From contig BGZK01000015.1 in assembly GCA_005406025.1 (NCBI GenBank), forward strand, positions 1,054,001 through 1,118,000: DNA of 64,000 nt, in the 5' to 3' direction. Made by a program: the position numbers and the translations under genes. Source of the DNA: Eumeta japonica (lineage: Eukaryota > Arthropoda > Insecta > Lepidoptera > Psychidae). This document shows, piece after piece, positions 11,534-22,310 of the stretch; the first letter of the stretch is position 1; every line of letters starts with the position of its first letter. Below the pieces are notes generated by a model that ran no database searches, was not told where the DNA came from, and worked only from the letters and a program-made list of their open reading frames with translations.

Positions 11534-11653
11534 AAGCCAACATCACGCGGTGTTCCCAGGCGGTCACCCATCCAAGTACTGACCGCGCCCGACGCTGCTT
11601 AACTTCGGTGATCGGACGAGAACCGGTGTGTTCAGCGTGGTATGGACGTTGGC
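11534..11653 (-). rRNA. 5S rRNA: 5S ribosomal RNA, unit A
   Basis: The minus strand is a complete 5S rRNA of about 120 nt, from GCCAACGTCCATACCACG to ACCGCGTGATGTTGGC, with the internal Pol III A-box/intermediate region (AAGTTAAGCAGCGTCGGGC) and C box (TACTTGGATGGGTGACCGCC) intact. A T5 run on the minus strand (11531-11535) follows as the Pol III terminator. The sequence is the same as in unit B. The gene faces the Hsp70 gene and lies head to head with the U5 gene 391 bp away. Confidence 0.95.
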
Positions 11654-11961
11654 GATAAATGAAATAAAAGACATGGTTGACAACGATCTTTTGAAATGCT
11701 GCCTTTAACAAAAGTGTAATGACAGTGTAAGCCTTACACTTTTATTCCTGGTTTTCATTAGTCAACTATCCAGACTGTCATATTGGTACTTTTCTATGGA
11801 GTGAAAAATTGCAATAGAGAATTTCGTTCCGAAAGCAGATGTCATAGATGAATATGAAGAAAGCAGATGTTTTTAGAATAATGTATTACAAATGAAAAAG
11901 CGCTATCTGTAGTGATAAAAGAATATTAAAACAATTCTCATCAATTTTTTATCTTCTCACA

Positions 11962-12034
11962 ACAGATGTCGCGGCAGTCACCTTTCAAGGTAGAGGGTTC
12001 GTGTCGGCCATCAGAGGGCAATCCGTGATCCGCC
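11962..12034 (+). promoter_or_regulatory. U5 promoter block, unit A
   Basis: This approximately 73-bp block (from ACAGATGTCGCGGCAGTCAC to CAATCCGTGATCCGCC) ends about 10 bp before the U5 start and is almost unchanged in all U5 copies, including the inverted one. It spans the -40 to -60 zone where insect snRNA PSE elements lie. Confidence 0.65.
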
Positions 12035-12044
12035 ACTCTTATGT

Positions 12045-12162
12045 ATTACTCTGGTTTCCTTTCAAAACGCATAAATCTTTCGCCTTTTACTAAAGATTTC
12101 CGTGGAGGGGAACACTCAAATGAGTCCAACTCAATTTTTTGATGTTCGGCGTAAGCTGGACT
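12045..12162 (+). ncRNA. U5: U5 spliceosomal snRNA, unit A
   Basis: U5 snRNA pairs with exon ends at both splice sites in the tri-snRNP. The copy shows the 5' ACTCTGG, the loop I invariant GCCTTTTAC inside the AAATCTTT/AAAGATTT stem, the TTTCCTTTC/GGAGGGGAA stem, the Sm site AATTTTTTGA and a 3' hairpin GTTCGGC-GTAA-GCTGGAC that pairs fully. Its length is about 118 nt, as expected. All known key parts are intact, so it could be functional. Confidence 0.92.
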
Positions 12163-12216
12163 TATTATTCCATAAATGATGTTAAGTGTTTACTTTAATG
12201 TTTACATTATATTATA

Positions 12217-12896
12217 CATCAGTATAGGGATGTCGAAATGCAATAAAGTATCGATATATATTGTATCGATAATTTTTGAATATATCAATATCGATATTGA
12301 TATTTTTATTTAAAAATATCGATATATCGGTGTGATAGGAAAAAAAAATATTTGGCCTAATCTACTTCAATCATCTTACATTACTAGATAAATACTAATC
12401 AATAGACATGACTGGAATGCTCGAATTATTTTGTTCACATACGTGAATTAATTATTGATTTAATTAGTTAGATTGTTTGAGAACTATAATCAACTCAAAT
12501 GCATGCAGAAATACGCTCGCGTTGAGGTTATAATACGGATAACAGACAGTCGGACGGATAGTTGAAGCACAGACACTGACACTGAAATGACATTGACAGA
12601 CAGAGTTGCCAACTTAAAAGCCAACTTAAGTACCAAATTAAAACGCAGTAAATCGAGTCGACCAAAGACAAAAAAAATGTAATTTGTTAAAAAATGTTAG
12701 TATAAAAAAAGTATTCTTTTTTAGGATTTGTTAATTATAAAAAATATCGATTTTTATACCTTTTCAATACTTGTAATTTTATATCGATACCTCGATATAT
12801 CGAAACATTAAATATCGCTGGAAAATATCGATACATTGAAAAAATAATATCGATATGTCGATGTATCGATATTTTTTCCACATCCCTACATCAGTA
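12217..12896. mobile_element. hAT-type MITE with 8-bp target duplication, TATCGATA-rich
   Basis: The element at 12225-12888 has inverted ends (TAGGGATGTCGAAA at the left; complement of the right end TAGGGATGTGGAAA) and is flanked by perfect 8-bp copies of CATCAGTA (12217-12224, 12889-12896). Unit B carries the empty site with a single CATCAGTA (about 28896-28903). It has no coding capacity and is full of TATCGATA motifs. The 8-bp duplication indicates a hAT transposase. Confidence 0.9.
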
Positions 12897-14230
12897 GTAA
12901 ACGTGGGCGTTATTTCACGTCACTAGATACAATAACCTGTGAGACCTGTGACGTGTGTGTAACCAGGGTTCCCAACTTAGGGGGAAAAAAAGTAGGATGG
13001 GGTATTTTTAGGGATTTTCATAACTCTCAATATTTTTTTTTCCAAATTCAGCAAAATACAGGTGTAATAAGCAGTATAAGTCCTGAGGTAATCCATTCTA
13101 GCATATGTAGCAGATCATATTTAGTTATATATATATCGCTTTAGCGATATCTAGTGTGATGATTGCTTAATATTAAGACTACAGAGTATAGAGATGTTTA
13201 TTATTGAGAGTACAGTATAAAAGCTGCGTTTATGTTTACGACAATTAGGGGAACCTGTTGTACCTAGGACAGTTTTTTAGATATATATTTTTTATTGTGA
13301 TTTGACGTACAGCACACACACCATATTTGCATATTTTGAAATGTCAATCATTTGGGTACTCACCACCAAAATATCAGAAATGTATAATTCATACTTACAT
13401 ATATTTTAAAAGTTAAAAAAAAATGGTAAGGTCAAGGTGAAATTATTTATTTATTGTTTGAAATTTATTAATTAATGATATTTTATTACTTATTAACTAT
13501 TTTTCATCCATTAATCGTTTTAAAAGTAGTGAGTTGTTTATTTTATAAATAATAAAAATTTTTTTAGAATCCTTAATAATTGTGGGGATTTTAGGGGTTT
13601 TTGATTGAGGCTTTAGGGAGATAAATTTTTGAGAGTTGGGAACACTGTGTGTAACTGAATCACTAGTTTCGAGTCAACATAAAAGTAGTGATTTTTGTAA
13701 ATGCGTTATTCTCAAACGCGTGACTCCATATCACGCATCACACCGAACTAGTAGTGGGCGATATAAACAAATGACAGTGAAACCGTTGAAAAAGTGTAAA
13801 TAAACTTGTAAATACATCAAAAGTGTAAATAAACTGTAAATATTAATAATCATTATGTATACAATCAAATTAACTTTTAAATACGCCTGCATTAATAATT
13901 TTATTAAAATCATAGTTTCATAGTAAACACTAATCAATCATAAATATATTTAATGCAGTCAGTGCTAAGCCTTAATAATGTATGAAGGCAAGTTAAGTTA
14001 AAGTTAATTTATTGATTTAACTGTATAGCTACAAACACAAAACAGTGATTTAATTTATTTTCGTTTCGTGTGTAACTGTATAGTTGGTGGACGTATTTAT
14101 GCAAACAATCACAGTAGCTGAATGAAAATAGCTAGTTACAAAAATCACTAGTTTTAAAACAGGTGATGCCGACCAAGTCACTGGTTTTGTTACGTTTCTT
14201 GAAAATGACGTAACGACCCACACCTAATCT
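12897..14230. mobile_element. Second insertion in unit A, host of a nested MITE
   Basis: This stretch is absent from units B and C, where CATCAGTA or its equivalent runs straight into GTCGTTACAA. Its ends are loosely inverted (GTGGGCGTTA... against ...TAACGACCCAC), so it is probably a non-autonomous element. It contains the hAT MITE at 12964-13647. Confidence 0.6.
12956..13655. mobile_element. hAT-type MITE nested in the preceding element
   Basis: The element at 12964-13647 has terminal inverted repeats CAGGGTTCCCAACT and CAGTGTTCCCAACT and is flanked by perfect 8-bp duplications TGTGTAAC (12956-12963, 13648-13655). There is no transposase ORF. Confidence 0.88.
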
Positions 14231-14299
14231 GCAGTCGTTGCAACCTGATCACTCACAGTCACTTCGTCATGTCATTGACTTGTCCTATGTTAACGAATG

Positions 14300-14816
14300 T
14301 TAGGGAACATACCCATACTACGTGACCCATATTTTACAACTTCCCCCCCCTTCGGTGACCAACTGAAACTATGTTGAAACTACGTGAAAACTATGTTGAG
14401 ACCCATAGTTTTCACGTAGTAATTCTTAAATATGATTTTAAATCATTTTCTTTTGCTAACAGAAAGTTAATATAATCAATGAGAAAAAACTTATGTAAAA
14501 ACATATTGTAACAGGTACTTACGTTTTACTACAAATAGAATACTATATAAGGACATAATTTTTTAGTGAGTACAAAAACTATCAGTTTTAAATCTGCTGG
14601 AGTAAAGGCATATTTGCGTTAATGTTGCCATCTGTGAGTTTAAAAAAGTGTTAAACGCTGCGCGTCATAATTTGAATACATCTCCGGAAAAAGCGCGAAA
14701 ATTCTCTGACTACGTGATAAAGCCTTAAGCCCCTTCCCGTCCTGTGACTAATCGTAGTATTTTGAAGACAACCCCCCCCCGTAAACGGGTCACGTAGTAT
14801 GGGTATGTTCCCTTAT
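14300..14816. mobile_element. PIF/Harbinger-type MITE
   Basis: The element at 14303-14813 (511 bp) has near-perfect terminal inverted repeats of about 25 bp starting GGGAACATACCCATACTA and is flanked by a 3-bp TTA duplication (14300-14302, 14814-14816). Unit B has the empty site with one TTA (about 28969). The TTA duplication with GGG-starting ends is typical of PIF/Harbinger elements. Inside the ends are C-runs and a pair of CTACGTGAAA-like repeats. Confidence 0.88.
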
Positions 14817-14887
14817 GCTAGATTGTTCTTAGGTTTTTACCTAATGAATTAGTTACCGTCATAAGGTATGTTAGTATTGTTATTAGG

Positions 14888-16113
14888 GATGTTCCTGTAA
14901 AAAAATATCGATATTGTTTTCGATCTATTATATCGTAGTGTTCTATCGACACTGCGATATATCGAACAAATATATCGATATATTTAAAATATCGAAACGT
15001 AAGTAATTACTTGTATTTAGCTATTCTATTTATAATATTAAATAGGGATCAGGTTAATATGAGTCAAAACATTTAGAGAGAAGAAACAAATTAATTTTAT
15101 TTATAAATCATACGAAAAAGTAGACAAGGCCATACGACCCAAAAGTCATGTTTAGCATCATAAATCCCAGTACTTTTTCTCCAAACCTTGCCAAAACAAA
15201 ATTTTATTTACCTTTTTGGCTAGCAATCTGCTTCTTTGCTGTGTAAGAACCTGTACGGCTGCGAATAAGCAGATAAAATAAAAAAAAAAGTGTGTGTACT
15301 TATGTACACGCGTTAGAAGTTATACTTCTTTGGCGTATGAATAATATTTAAAATAACTCAAATGCAGTAGTAATCGACAATAAATATTAAAATCAATCAA
15401 AACGATTTTGTTTAATTGAAAATGTTTTATTAACGTAACAATATAACAATACAGTACAAATATATAATCATTATTCATTATGTGAATGAGTCAAATACAT
15501 TTAAAAAAGAGTGTGTACTTATTATTCAATTATTTGTTAGAAAAATAATAAGTTCGTTAGAAATATATCTATATATTATACTTACATGGTTAACCTCTAA
15601 TATTTAAAAACACTTCAAATTTTCACAATTTTTACAACACAATGTTAAAAGTTTACAAATAATGTTTATATATATAATAAATTGAACAAAAATAATAATT
15701 ATAGAAAATTAATACTCAAAATTGATTATTCATATGAATACTATATTTTGCAAGAACTGGGTTATGAATATAAGTACTATGTAATATATAGCATGAACAC
15801 TCTGTACTATGTACTATATAGTATGAACACTCAGTATTGTAACTATATTCAGTGTTGAAAATATATTTTTTTATTATTTCTATTCTGTGGCTAACTTCAT
15901 CATGTCGTTTGTGCGCGCGCAGCTCACAAATTCACTCTCATCCAAACGCACCAAAAGAAGTATAACTTCAAAAATTAATGTGACACGATATTTGCTATAT
16001 CGGATGAAATATATCGATATTACAATTAATACTAGATGATTCGAAAATATCGGATTGGAGCGATATATCTCATACATATATCGATATTTTTTTAAATATC
16101 GAATTATATCGCC
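14888..16113. repeat. TATCGATA-rich repeat block, unit A
   Basis: Blocks of TATCGATA/ATATCGAT frame a central non-repetitive part (about 15030-15280). The same block is at 29035-29555 and 51020-51538. The unit A version is longer because of the insertion at about 15315-15970. The far end reads TATATCGCCCACTACTA, a sequence also present near 13750. Confidence 0.65.
15315..15970. mobile_element. Unit-A-specific insertion with inverted GAAGTTATACTTC ends
   Basis: It starts TTAGAAGTTATACTTCTTTG and ends with the inverse (CAAAAGAAGTATAACTTC). Units B and C read straight across an A-rich junction here. There is no coding capacity; it is probably a MITE. Confidence 0.65.
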
Positions 16114-17779
16114 CACTACTAATTATTATCCGATATTGGTATTGTCTATTAATTACGAAATGTAGATCCAATTCGTCTCGAGTCCGCACAAAAAAAAAAT
16201 ATAGTTTAAAAAAATCGCCAAGTTAGAAATAGAAATGGCGTGAAATTTACAAAATTGTACAATAAGTTCAAATCATACGGGTATCGCGTAACTCTGAACA
16301 AAAATTAAAAAAAATAAGACTAATATAGATATAAATATATTATGCTTGAATTGCAGGTAACCACCTATTTTACCAATAAAAACTCACATTTTGTTATTAT
16401 TAATCACAATTGAAATTTTGGGCTTTAAAAAATATTCGTAATTTTAATAGAATTTATTCACATTTGATCGTGTATGCGGCCAACAGCATTGCCGACAGGC
16501 GAATCTAGCCTAGTGTGTTGTTACTAGCTAAAAAAGTGTGCGAACAATGTCTTTTTACTCCATTCTACTAAAAATTAACATTCTGCAAAAGCTACATTGT
16601 TGAAAGCAGTAAATAAGGTTTATCTATTGAAATTTCTGGAAATACTGCCGCTAACTTCACTCGCGATTCAATATTACATCTTAGTACTGCTAATTACAAA
16701 TAGTTGAAATATTATTGTATTTCATTTGTAACATCCTCCAGTTCGAGTTTTTGACGTAATATCTTAATAATATATTTTTGTAGACATTACATGTTTAATA
16801 TTTTTCTAATTTGTTACCCTTAGAAAGACCAAGTTCTGCTCCAGAACACATTCATTTTCGGGAGGCGTCCTGCTCCGGGATTTTGACCGAGGCTCGCTCC
16901 AAGCCTTTGACTGTTTGGCTTAAAACTGGGATTGAAACAAAAGGGGCTGTGGGTAACTTTCCACTTAATAAGTATAAGGATGATTTAAGATACCGACTAT
17001 TTCACAAGTCACTCTAAATATATTATGTGAAGTTAGTCTAATCGACTTGTGAAGTTAGTCTAATCGAGTAGAAGCGCCTTTTAACACTCTTAAATATTTT
17101 TGACACATATAACAATGTATCACAGAAATCATGATTTCTACTACATTTTCTCGTTCGATGCAAGTCTACCAACTTTATAATAGCAATCGGATGTACACAG
17201 TTTTCGTGAATATCGTTTTTAAAAAGTGTGCGAAATTAGTTGACATTTCGTATACGTATATTGTCTCCATTGAAGTTGGTTTGGTCGTAGGTTGTATAAT
17301 GTAGGGATCCTCTAAAAAATTTTTTTTGAAATCCTCCATTTATCTTAGTAAAAGGGGGTTCTTTTTAGGAGCAAAGTACGGCTATGAAATTTGGTATACA
17401 TATTGCTTATTAAAAGTGGTGAAAGGCTTCTTTCTTAATTGGGCGAGGGGAAGAAAGGCTGTATGAAATATAAAAATGTATATGTTTTTTTGTTAGTTTT
17501 TTTGCGTGCCTAAGGCGTTCGTTTAATTACTAAGAAATTGGCCTTATGTTGTACTCGTCAATGGGAAAATTGCTGAAAAAGAAAACTACCATTAGTATCT
17601 AACGTTGTATGCGTATTTGTACTATTCAATCGAATTACTGAACCGATTCTATGAATTACATTAATAAGAAGCTTCCTGAGTAATATCGACTATTATTCTT
17701 TGGCTACATCTGCATATTTGTGATATTACAGATTCTAAGAATTGCTTCATTCATGAAAAGCATAAATTTTATTTCAATA
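16114..17779. other. Spacer conserved among units, with small ORF
   Basis: The spacer is shared with units B (29556-31960, which has 0.75 kb more) and C (partly deleted). An ORF at 16811-17017 is 68 codons and follows a pyrimidine-rich CCCTTAG that looks like a splice acceptor. The unit B copy (30256-30462) is open too, with two amino-acid changes; the unit C copy is truncated after about 50 bp. No known domain. I do not call it a gene. Confidence 0.5.
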
Positions 17780-17784
17780 TTAAC

Positions 17785-18130
17785 ATTTTCCCCGGCTTCG
17801 TCCGAATTGGAACTGTGACAGGTAACAGCGTCGAAATTGCAAACGCGACGAGGAGCAGAATCGAGACCTGAATCGAACCGGGTCCAAAATCGAGAACGGG
17901 ACCAAGATCGATATCAACAATGGGGCCAACATTTTAGTCATAATCAAGATCGGGGTCAGAATAAGAAGCAGTACCGAGATGATAGTTGAGAGCGGGAAAC
18001 AGATTCGAAATCTTCTTAAATCAAGATCGGATCTGAAATTAAAAGCAGGAATCGGAATCAAGGATGAGACAAATTGGTATCAAAAACATGATTAGTATCA
18101 GATTCGAGAACGGGATAGCGATAAGCGTCA
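17785..18130. repeat. Degenerate GATCGG/GAATCG-type purine-rich repeat, unit A
   Basis: A run of six-base-like variants (AGATCGG, GAATCGG, GAGAACGGG) begins after CCCCGGCTTCGTCCGAATTG. Related tracts occur at 31965-32330, 52400-52770, 57200-57390, 58980-59140, 62280-62360 and 63500-63540. The minus-strand frame over it (Ile/Leu/Pro/Phe-rich) is a by-product of the repeat. Confidence 0.7.
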
Positions 18131-18237
18131 TGATGAGATCGTATTCGTGAATATATAGCATAAAGGAATTTATTCTATGCCGCCGGCAGAACCTTGTGTG
18201 TATATATATTATCTGCGTCGATTTTCGTACATACGTT

Positions 18238-18287
18238 CGATAAAACTGCGCAAATGAACTGTACAGTTCGTTTGCGCAGTTTTATCG
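18238..18287. repeat. 50-bp near-perfect palindrome
   Basis: The palindrome is centred on GAACTGTACAGTTC with 25-nt arms and one mismatched pair. It sits where unit A lacks about 7.8 kb that is present in unit B (32430-40255). Confidence 0.85.
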
Positions 18288-18310
18288 TTGCCGTGTATAC
18301 CGGGCTTTAC

Positions 18311-18515
18311 ATGTATGGAGAAATATTTATTTTTGTTATTTAACTGCCAAACTAAGTTGCGGCTCATAGAAGACACATATACTCCAAATTTCATCTATGT
18401 ACATCTTGGAGTATTATTGATCAAAATACTTATGACATACGGACGAACGGACGGACGGTCATAACAAAACCTTAAGGGTTCTTGTCATTTGGCTCGAAAC
18501 CCTAAAAAAATATGT
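18311..18515. repeat. Dispersed repeat, 3' part (copy in unit A)
   Basis: It holds the family landmarks TTATTTAACTGCCAAACTAA, GGACGGACGG and ending GGCTCGAAACCCTAAAA. It equals 40260-40458 in unit B and is related to 23333-23745, 45354-45762 and 62400-63090. Confidence 0.75.
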
Positions 18516-21210
18516 TTGTTTCCAATAACACATGTTAATATTTTAGCAAAAATCGTATCACTGAGGTCCATATATAATATTTTCTTCAATCCAAAGGCTC
18601 AAGAAACACTCAGCAAGTGCACGAGCCATTGGAACACGTCGGTTCCAGTGCCTCATTTAAGACTACAACGTCGTCGAAGCGAAGTCCATCCATTCAACAA
18701 TTTTGACATTACTCTCGATGTGTCGTGTGACTTCTTAACCTCGTCTTGAATACGCGCTTCTGTAACAATAAACTGCAATAACAAATTTGTCATTTCCTCA
18801 ATTCTTTCGTTATCTGAAGACAAATATACTGCAATAAATGTTTCATTGTCAATAAAAATGGAACACCAAATCTCTGGCATATTATCCCTACCAGAACAAA
18901 GTTTTCATTTTTAAGTCAGAATAAGTAATTTTACCGTTTAAGGTGGTTTCCGAATGTAGCGTGTGATAATGATACCCGGAAGTTTCAGTTCACGCGACGC
19001 GTGTGTTTCCATAGATATCACAAACCTATACCGCGCGCTGCGTAGAACGCGCGCTTTTCGAAACTATAATCCTACCCCATTTTTAAGATCTGTAAGAACC
19101 ATGAGACTCCCTCACGTAAACTACTGATCTCAAGATTAGCAAGAAAAAGTAATATAGCGCGTCACCTGAAGCTTACAGGAAAACCTAGGTAAACTAAAAT
19201 CTTAAACGAACAAGAAATATGCATAAAGCCAGCAGGTAAGTGACTCATTAATACTGTAACGAAACAAGTGAATGTCGTTAACAGATTTGTTTTATTATAA
19301 AAAGTATACATACACAATCATACAATTATTTTTAAAGGTTGACATTGCACCCTATACATACATAATACAATATAGTGTTAACATTGCACAAGAGATGGCG
19401 CTACTAGTAGCTAAACAAAGAAATAATTTAATTATTTAGATACATCATTACAACAATTACTTATGAATAATGCAATAGTTTATCATTAAAAATCCACTTT
19501 GTTATTTTTTTCCCTTTTGCAACGAGAATGAGATAAAAAATGCATAATGCAAATCATAAAACCGCGCTCTCAAAAGTTTAAGGTTTTTGAATAGCGCATG
19601 TAAGAACCCGAAAATCATTTTTTTAGAATTTCTTAATATCTAATTTTTTCCACTATACAAAAACTTAATTAGAATATAACGCAAATATAAACCTTTCGAA
19701 AAAGACTTTAAAGACGACAATGAAAACTGTATCAAAGTTCGTTGGATGGTTTAAAAGAAGTAAGCGGAGATACAGACAGAAATGGACTGCGTTTTTTGTT
19801 TTATACTATTTAGAGATAACAGATGTGTGTCACATAACACTCATATTAAGACAGTGTTCTATTTTTATTTTTTATTTCTTGTTATATATTTTTTTATATA
19901 TATTTTCATATTTTATTCCAAAGTACTAATAAGTAATAACAAAATTGTAAGTAAAGACTAGTATTTCTCATTTCGTTTGTTTCATGATTATATTTGCGCA
20001 GTATAAAATAAATTATATATACTTTTTAACATTTATTTTTTAATATATACAGATTTTTTCTACATTTTGTAAGGACATCTTGTGTTAAATAGATAAACTA
20101 ATACAATAAGACATAGTAAAGTTATTGCTATTCGCCACTAGATGATAAGCCGTTGCCGCGCACAATCCTAGAAAGGTCCCGAACATTCAGACTACTATGC
20201 TTTCGGTGTTTTATCTCATTTTTATGACTTCAGAGTTATTACTGTTATTTTGCAAAACGATACATTCATATTAAATATTTTTTTATGTTCGTCATTTCGA
20301 TTATGTATCTACTATTTATTTAACTTATGTTCGCATAGATCAAAACAAATCATATAGGTAGTTGCTATTTAAAAAAAAATGAAATTAGTTGCCTGTGTAG
20401 GCATTTAAATTAATGCCCTTATTATTTGTTACCTATTTCCTCATTCGTACTATCTATATATATATCCATGTACTAAGTCCATATAGTACTCCAAAAAGTC
20501 TACGTACAAAAAACATAGGTAGGTATCTACACTAACAATAAATTAAACAAAAACGAATTAATGACAAAGAATATGTTTTCTGACATCAAAGACAAAGGAA
20601 ATATTACACACTGTTTATTTATAAGTACCTACCTAGGTATTAATTTAGTCTGTTGACATTTGACGAGAAAATTAAACTTTACAGGCTGAAAAGAAAATTA
20701 ATTCATTTCCAAATACTAGTTCATTAATACTTTAGGTTGCATCGATACAATTATAGTAAATATCATAATGAAATCCAAACAGATATCTTTATTTCGTAAA
20801 TAACACAATTAAATATACTCGAAATATTAAATTATAGAATTCTTTTACAATTAACATTATTACCCATTTCAAATACTCTCGTGTCAACTTAGAACAATGG
20901 GGTAAGAAACTCGTCGAGTTGCTTGCTCTTGTTGCTCAAAAGTGATTTATTTATACATCTAGGTCAAAGGTATAACAATAACATAGGACAACCTGACAGC
21001 CAAACAGTTCAACCTCATGGGTTTTATTTTTTATTAGTATGTTATATGAGTTGTGACAGCCCTTAGCACATAACTTTTTAAATGTCTGTTCATTTTGAAT
21101 TCACATATATCGATTTTTAATTAAGGCTGAGATTTTATTATAAAAGCGCTTCTATTACTCCTTTGAATTGTTTACTAAGTTTTCTGAGTCTGGTTTTGTG
21201 AGCAGCAAAG
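18516..21210. other. Spacer shared by units A and B, no gene supported
   Basis: It aligns to 40459-43222. An ATG-started 69-codon frame at 19720-19929 (basic start, hydrophobic end) exists in both copies, but five of the six base differences change an amino acid, so it is not under coding selection. The stretch from about 20070 also matches 4080 onward upstream of unit A. Confidence 0.6.
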
Positions 21211-21272
21211 TCATTCTCCAAAGAGATTAAATAATATATATTATTAATATATTTAATCTCTTTGTCATTCTC
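21211..21272. mobile_element. 46-bp hAT micro-element with 8-bp duplication, unit A
   Basis: The 46-bp palindrome at 21219-21264 (ends CAAAGAGATTAAAT / ATTTAATCTCTTTG) is flanked by TCATTCTC on both sides (21211-21218, 21265-21272). It looks like a hAT element reduced to little more than its two ends. It is also present in unit B. Confidence 0.75.
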
Positions 21273-21670
21273 ATACATTATCTGTCATATAAACGTCGCT
21301 AATTACGAACTTCAAAAGTATTCTGTCGATGTTTAGATTTTTCGGAATTTCGGCATTTTTCGGAATAAGAACCAATAAGAAAAGGATTAATAAAAAAATT
21401 ATGTATAAAATTATATATTTATACTACGGGTAATATCAATATTATCAAGTTCAAGGCGCCTGTACCTTATCACTTTTTTTTAAATTCCTTAGATTACAAA
21501 GAAGTTAAGAGGAAATTATTCGTAATTGAATAAGTATCATTAGCATGACATTCGATTTATCAGTCAAGAGATATGGTTCACACATTAAAACCGTTACTAA
21601 ACTTTTTTAAAAGCAAAGGAGTTCGGAATTAATTCTTTTATGTAACGTAAGTATTCTAGAGTCATCTATA

Positions 21671-21830
21671 CCAATCCAGAGCTTTCTCGAATGTTAGCTG
21701 TTCTCTTCTTTTGTATACGTCTATTTCTTTCTTGTAGTTGGATCATTGATCGAAAACGGTTAGTGATACCAGTACCAGCAAAATAAAAATACCCGCGAAT
21801 AACTTAGACATTTCATGGTAATTTTTATTA
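21671..21830 (+). promoter_or_regulatory. Heat-shock-type core promoter, unknown transcript (copy 2)
   Basis: CCAAT at 21671, HSE-like aGAgc tTTCt cGAAt gTTAg at 21678-21697, TATAC at 21714 and initiator TCATTG with its A at 21745 (31 bp on) occur in order, followed by leader ATACCAGTACCAGCAAAA. The same signals in the same order, about 28-31 bp from TATA to start, are found at 5181. It points toward Hsp70 B, whose ATG is 2.9 kb away. No long ORF follows; a noncoding or spliced stress transcript is possible. Confidence 0.5.
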
Positions 21831-22140
21831 TCGAGTGATTTTACGTATGAAAATTATCTTATGTATCTATAAATGATAACGAGTCTTAACAAACTGAATT
21901 ATTGCATAAAATAATTGTATGGGCAGTGTTTCTTTTTTTCGTTGCTTTAAAGTATTGCAAATTTTACTATTTATTTAGTAGTCTTCAAGTCATTATCATA
22001 CATTTTTATGTGACAATGATCCAGCGAAAAAGTAATACATTATATTAAACTAATTCTTAATATATTTCTTATTAGCGACCATCGGTATCTCCGTCCACGC
22101 GTACATGGAACCTGTTCACATTTCTGCTCTAGGTATAAGT

Positions 22141-22310
22141 ACAGTAAAACACACGAAACTCTGCCTCTGTGAAGTTTGTCAATAAAGCGACGCAATGGCG
22201 TAAAATTGGCATGCGGGGGAGAAGAAGTAAGGGTCAAGGAGTGTTAAACCTGCGTATTACATAATTTGCAAGCAATTCAGAGCGGTTAAGTTTCATGCGT
22301 TGATCTGTAG
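22141..22310. repeat. Fold-back repeat, unit A copy
   Basis: It starts ACAGTAAAACACACGAAACT and ends with the partly inverted TTCATGCGTTGATCTGTAG. It is related to the longer, better-paired element at 56901-57144. Confidence 0.6.

Noticed and set aside
11505..11711. 68-codon minus-strand frame
   Set aside because: It overlaps the 5S rRNA gene, which fully explains the sequence.
17780..18061. Hydrophobic minus-strand frames over the GATCGG tracts
   Set aside because: The amino-acid pattern mirrors the repeat periodicity, with different frames open in each copy.
19720..19929. 69-codon frame conserved in units A and B
   Set aside because: Five of six base differences change the amino acid; conservation comes from recent duplication.
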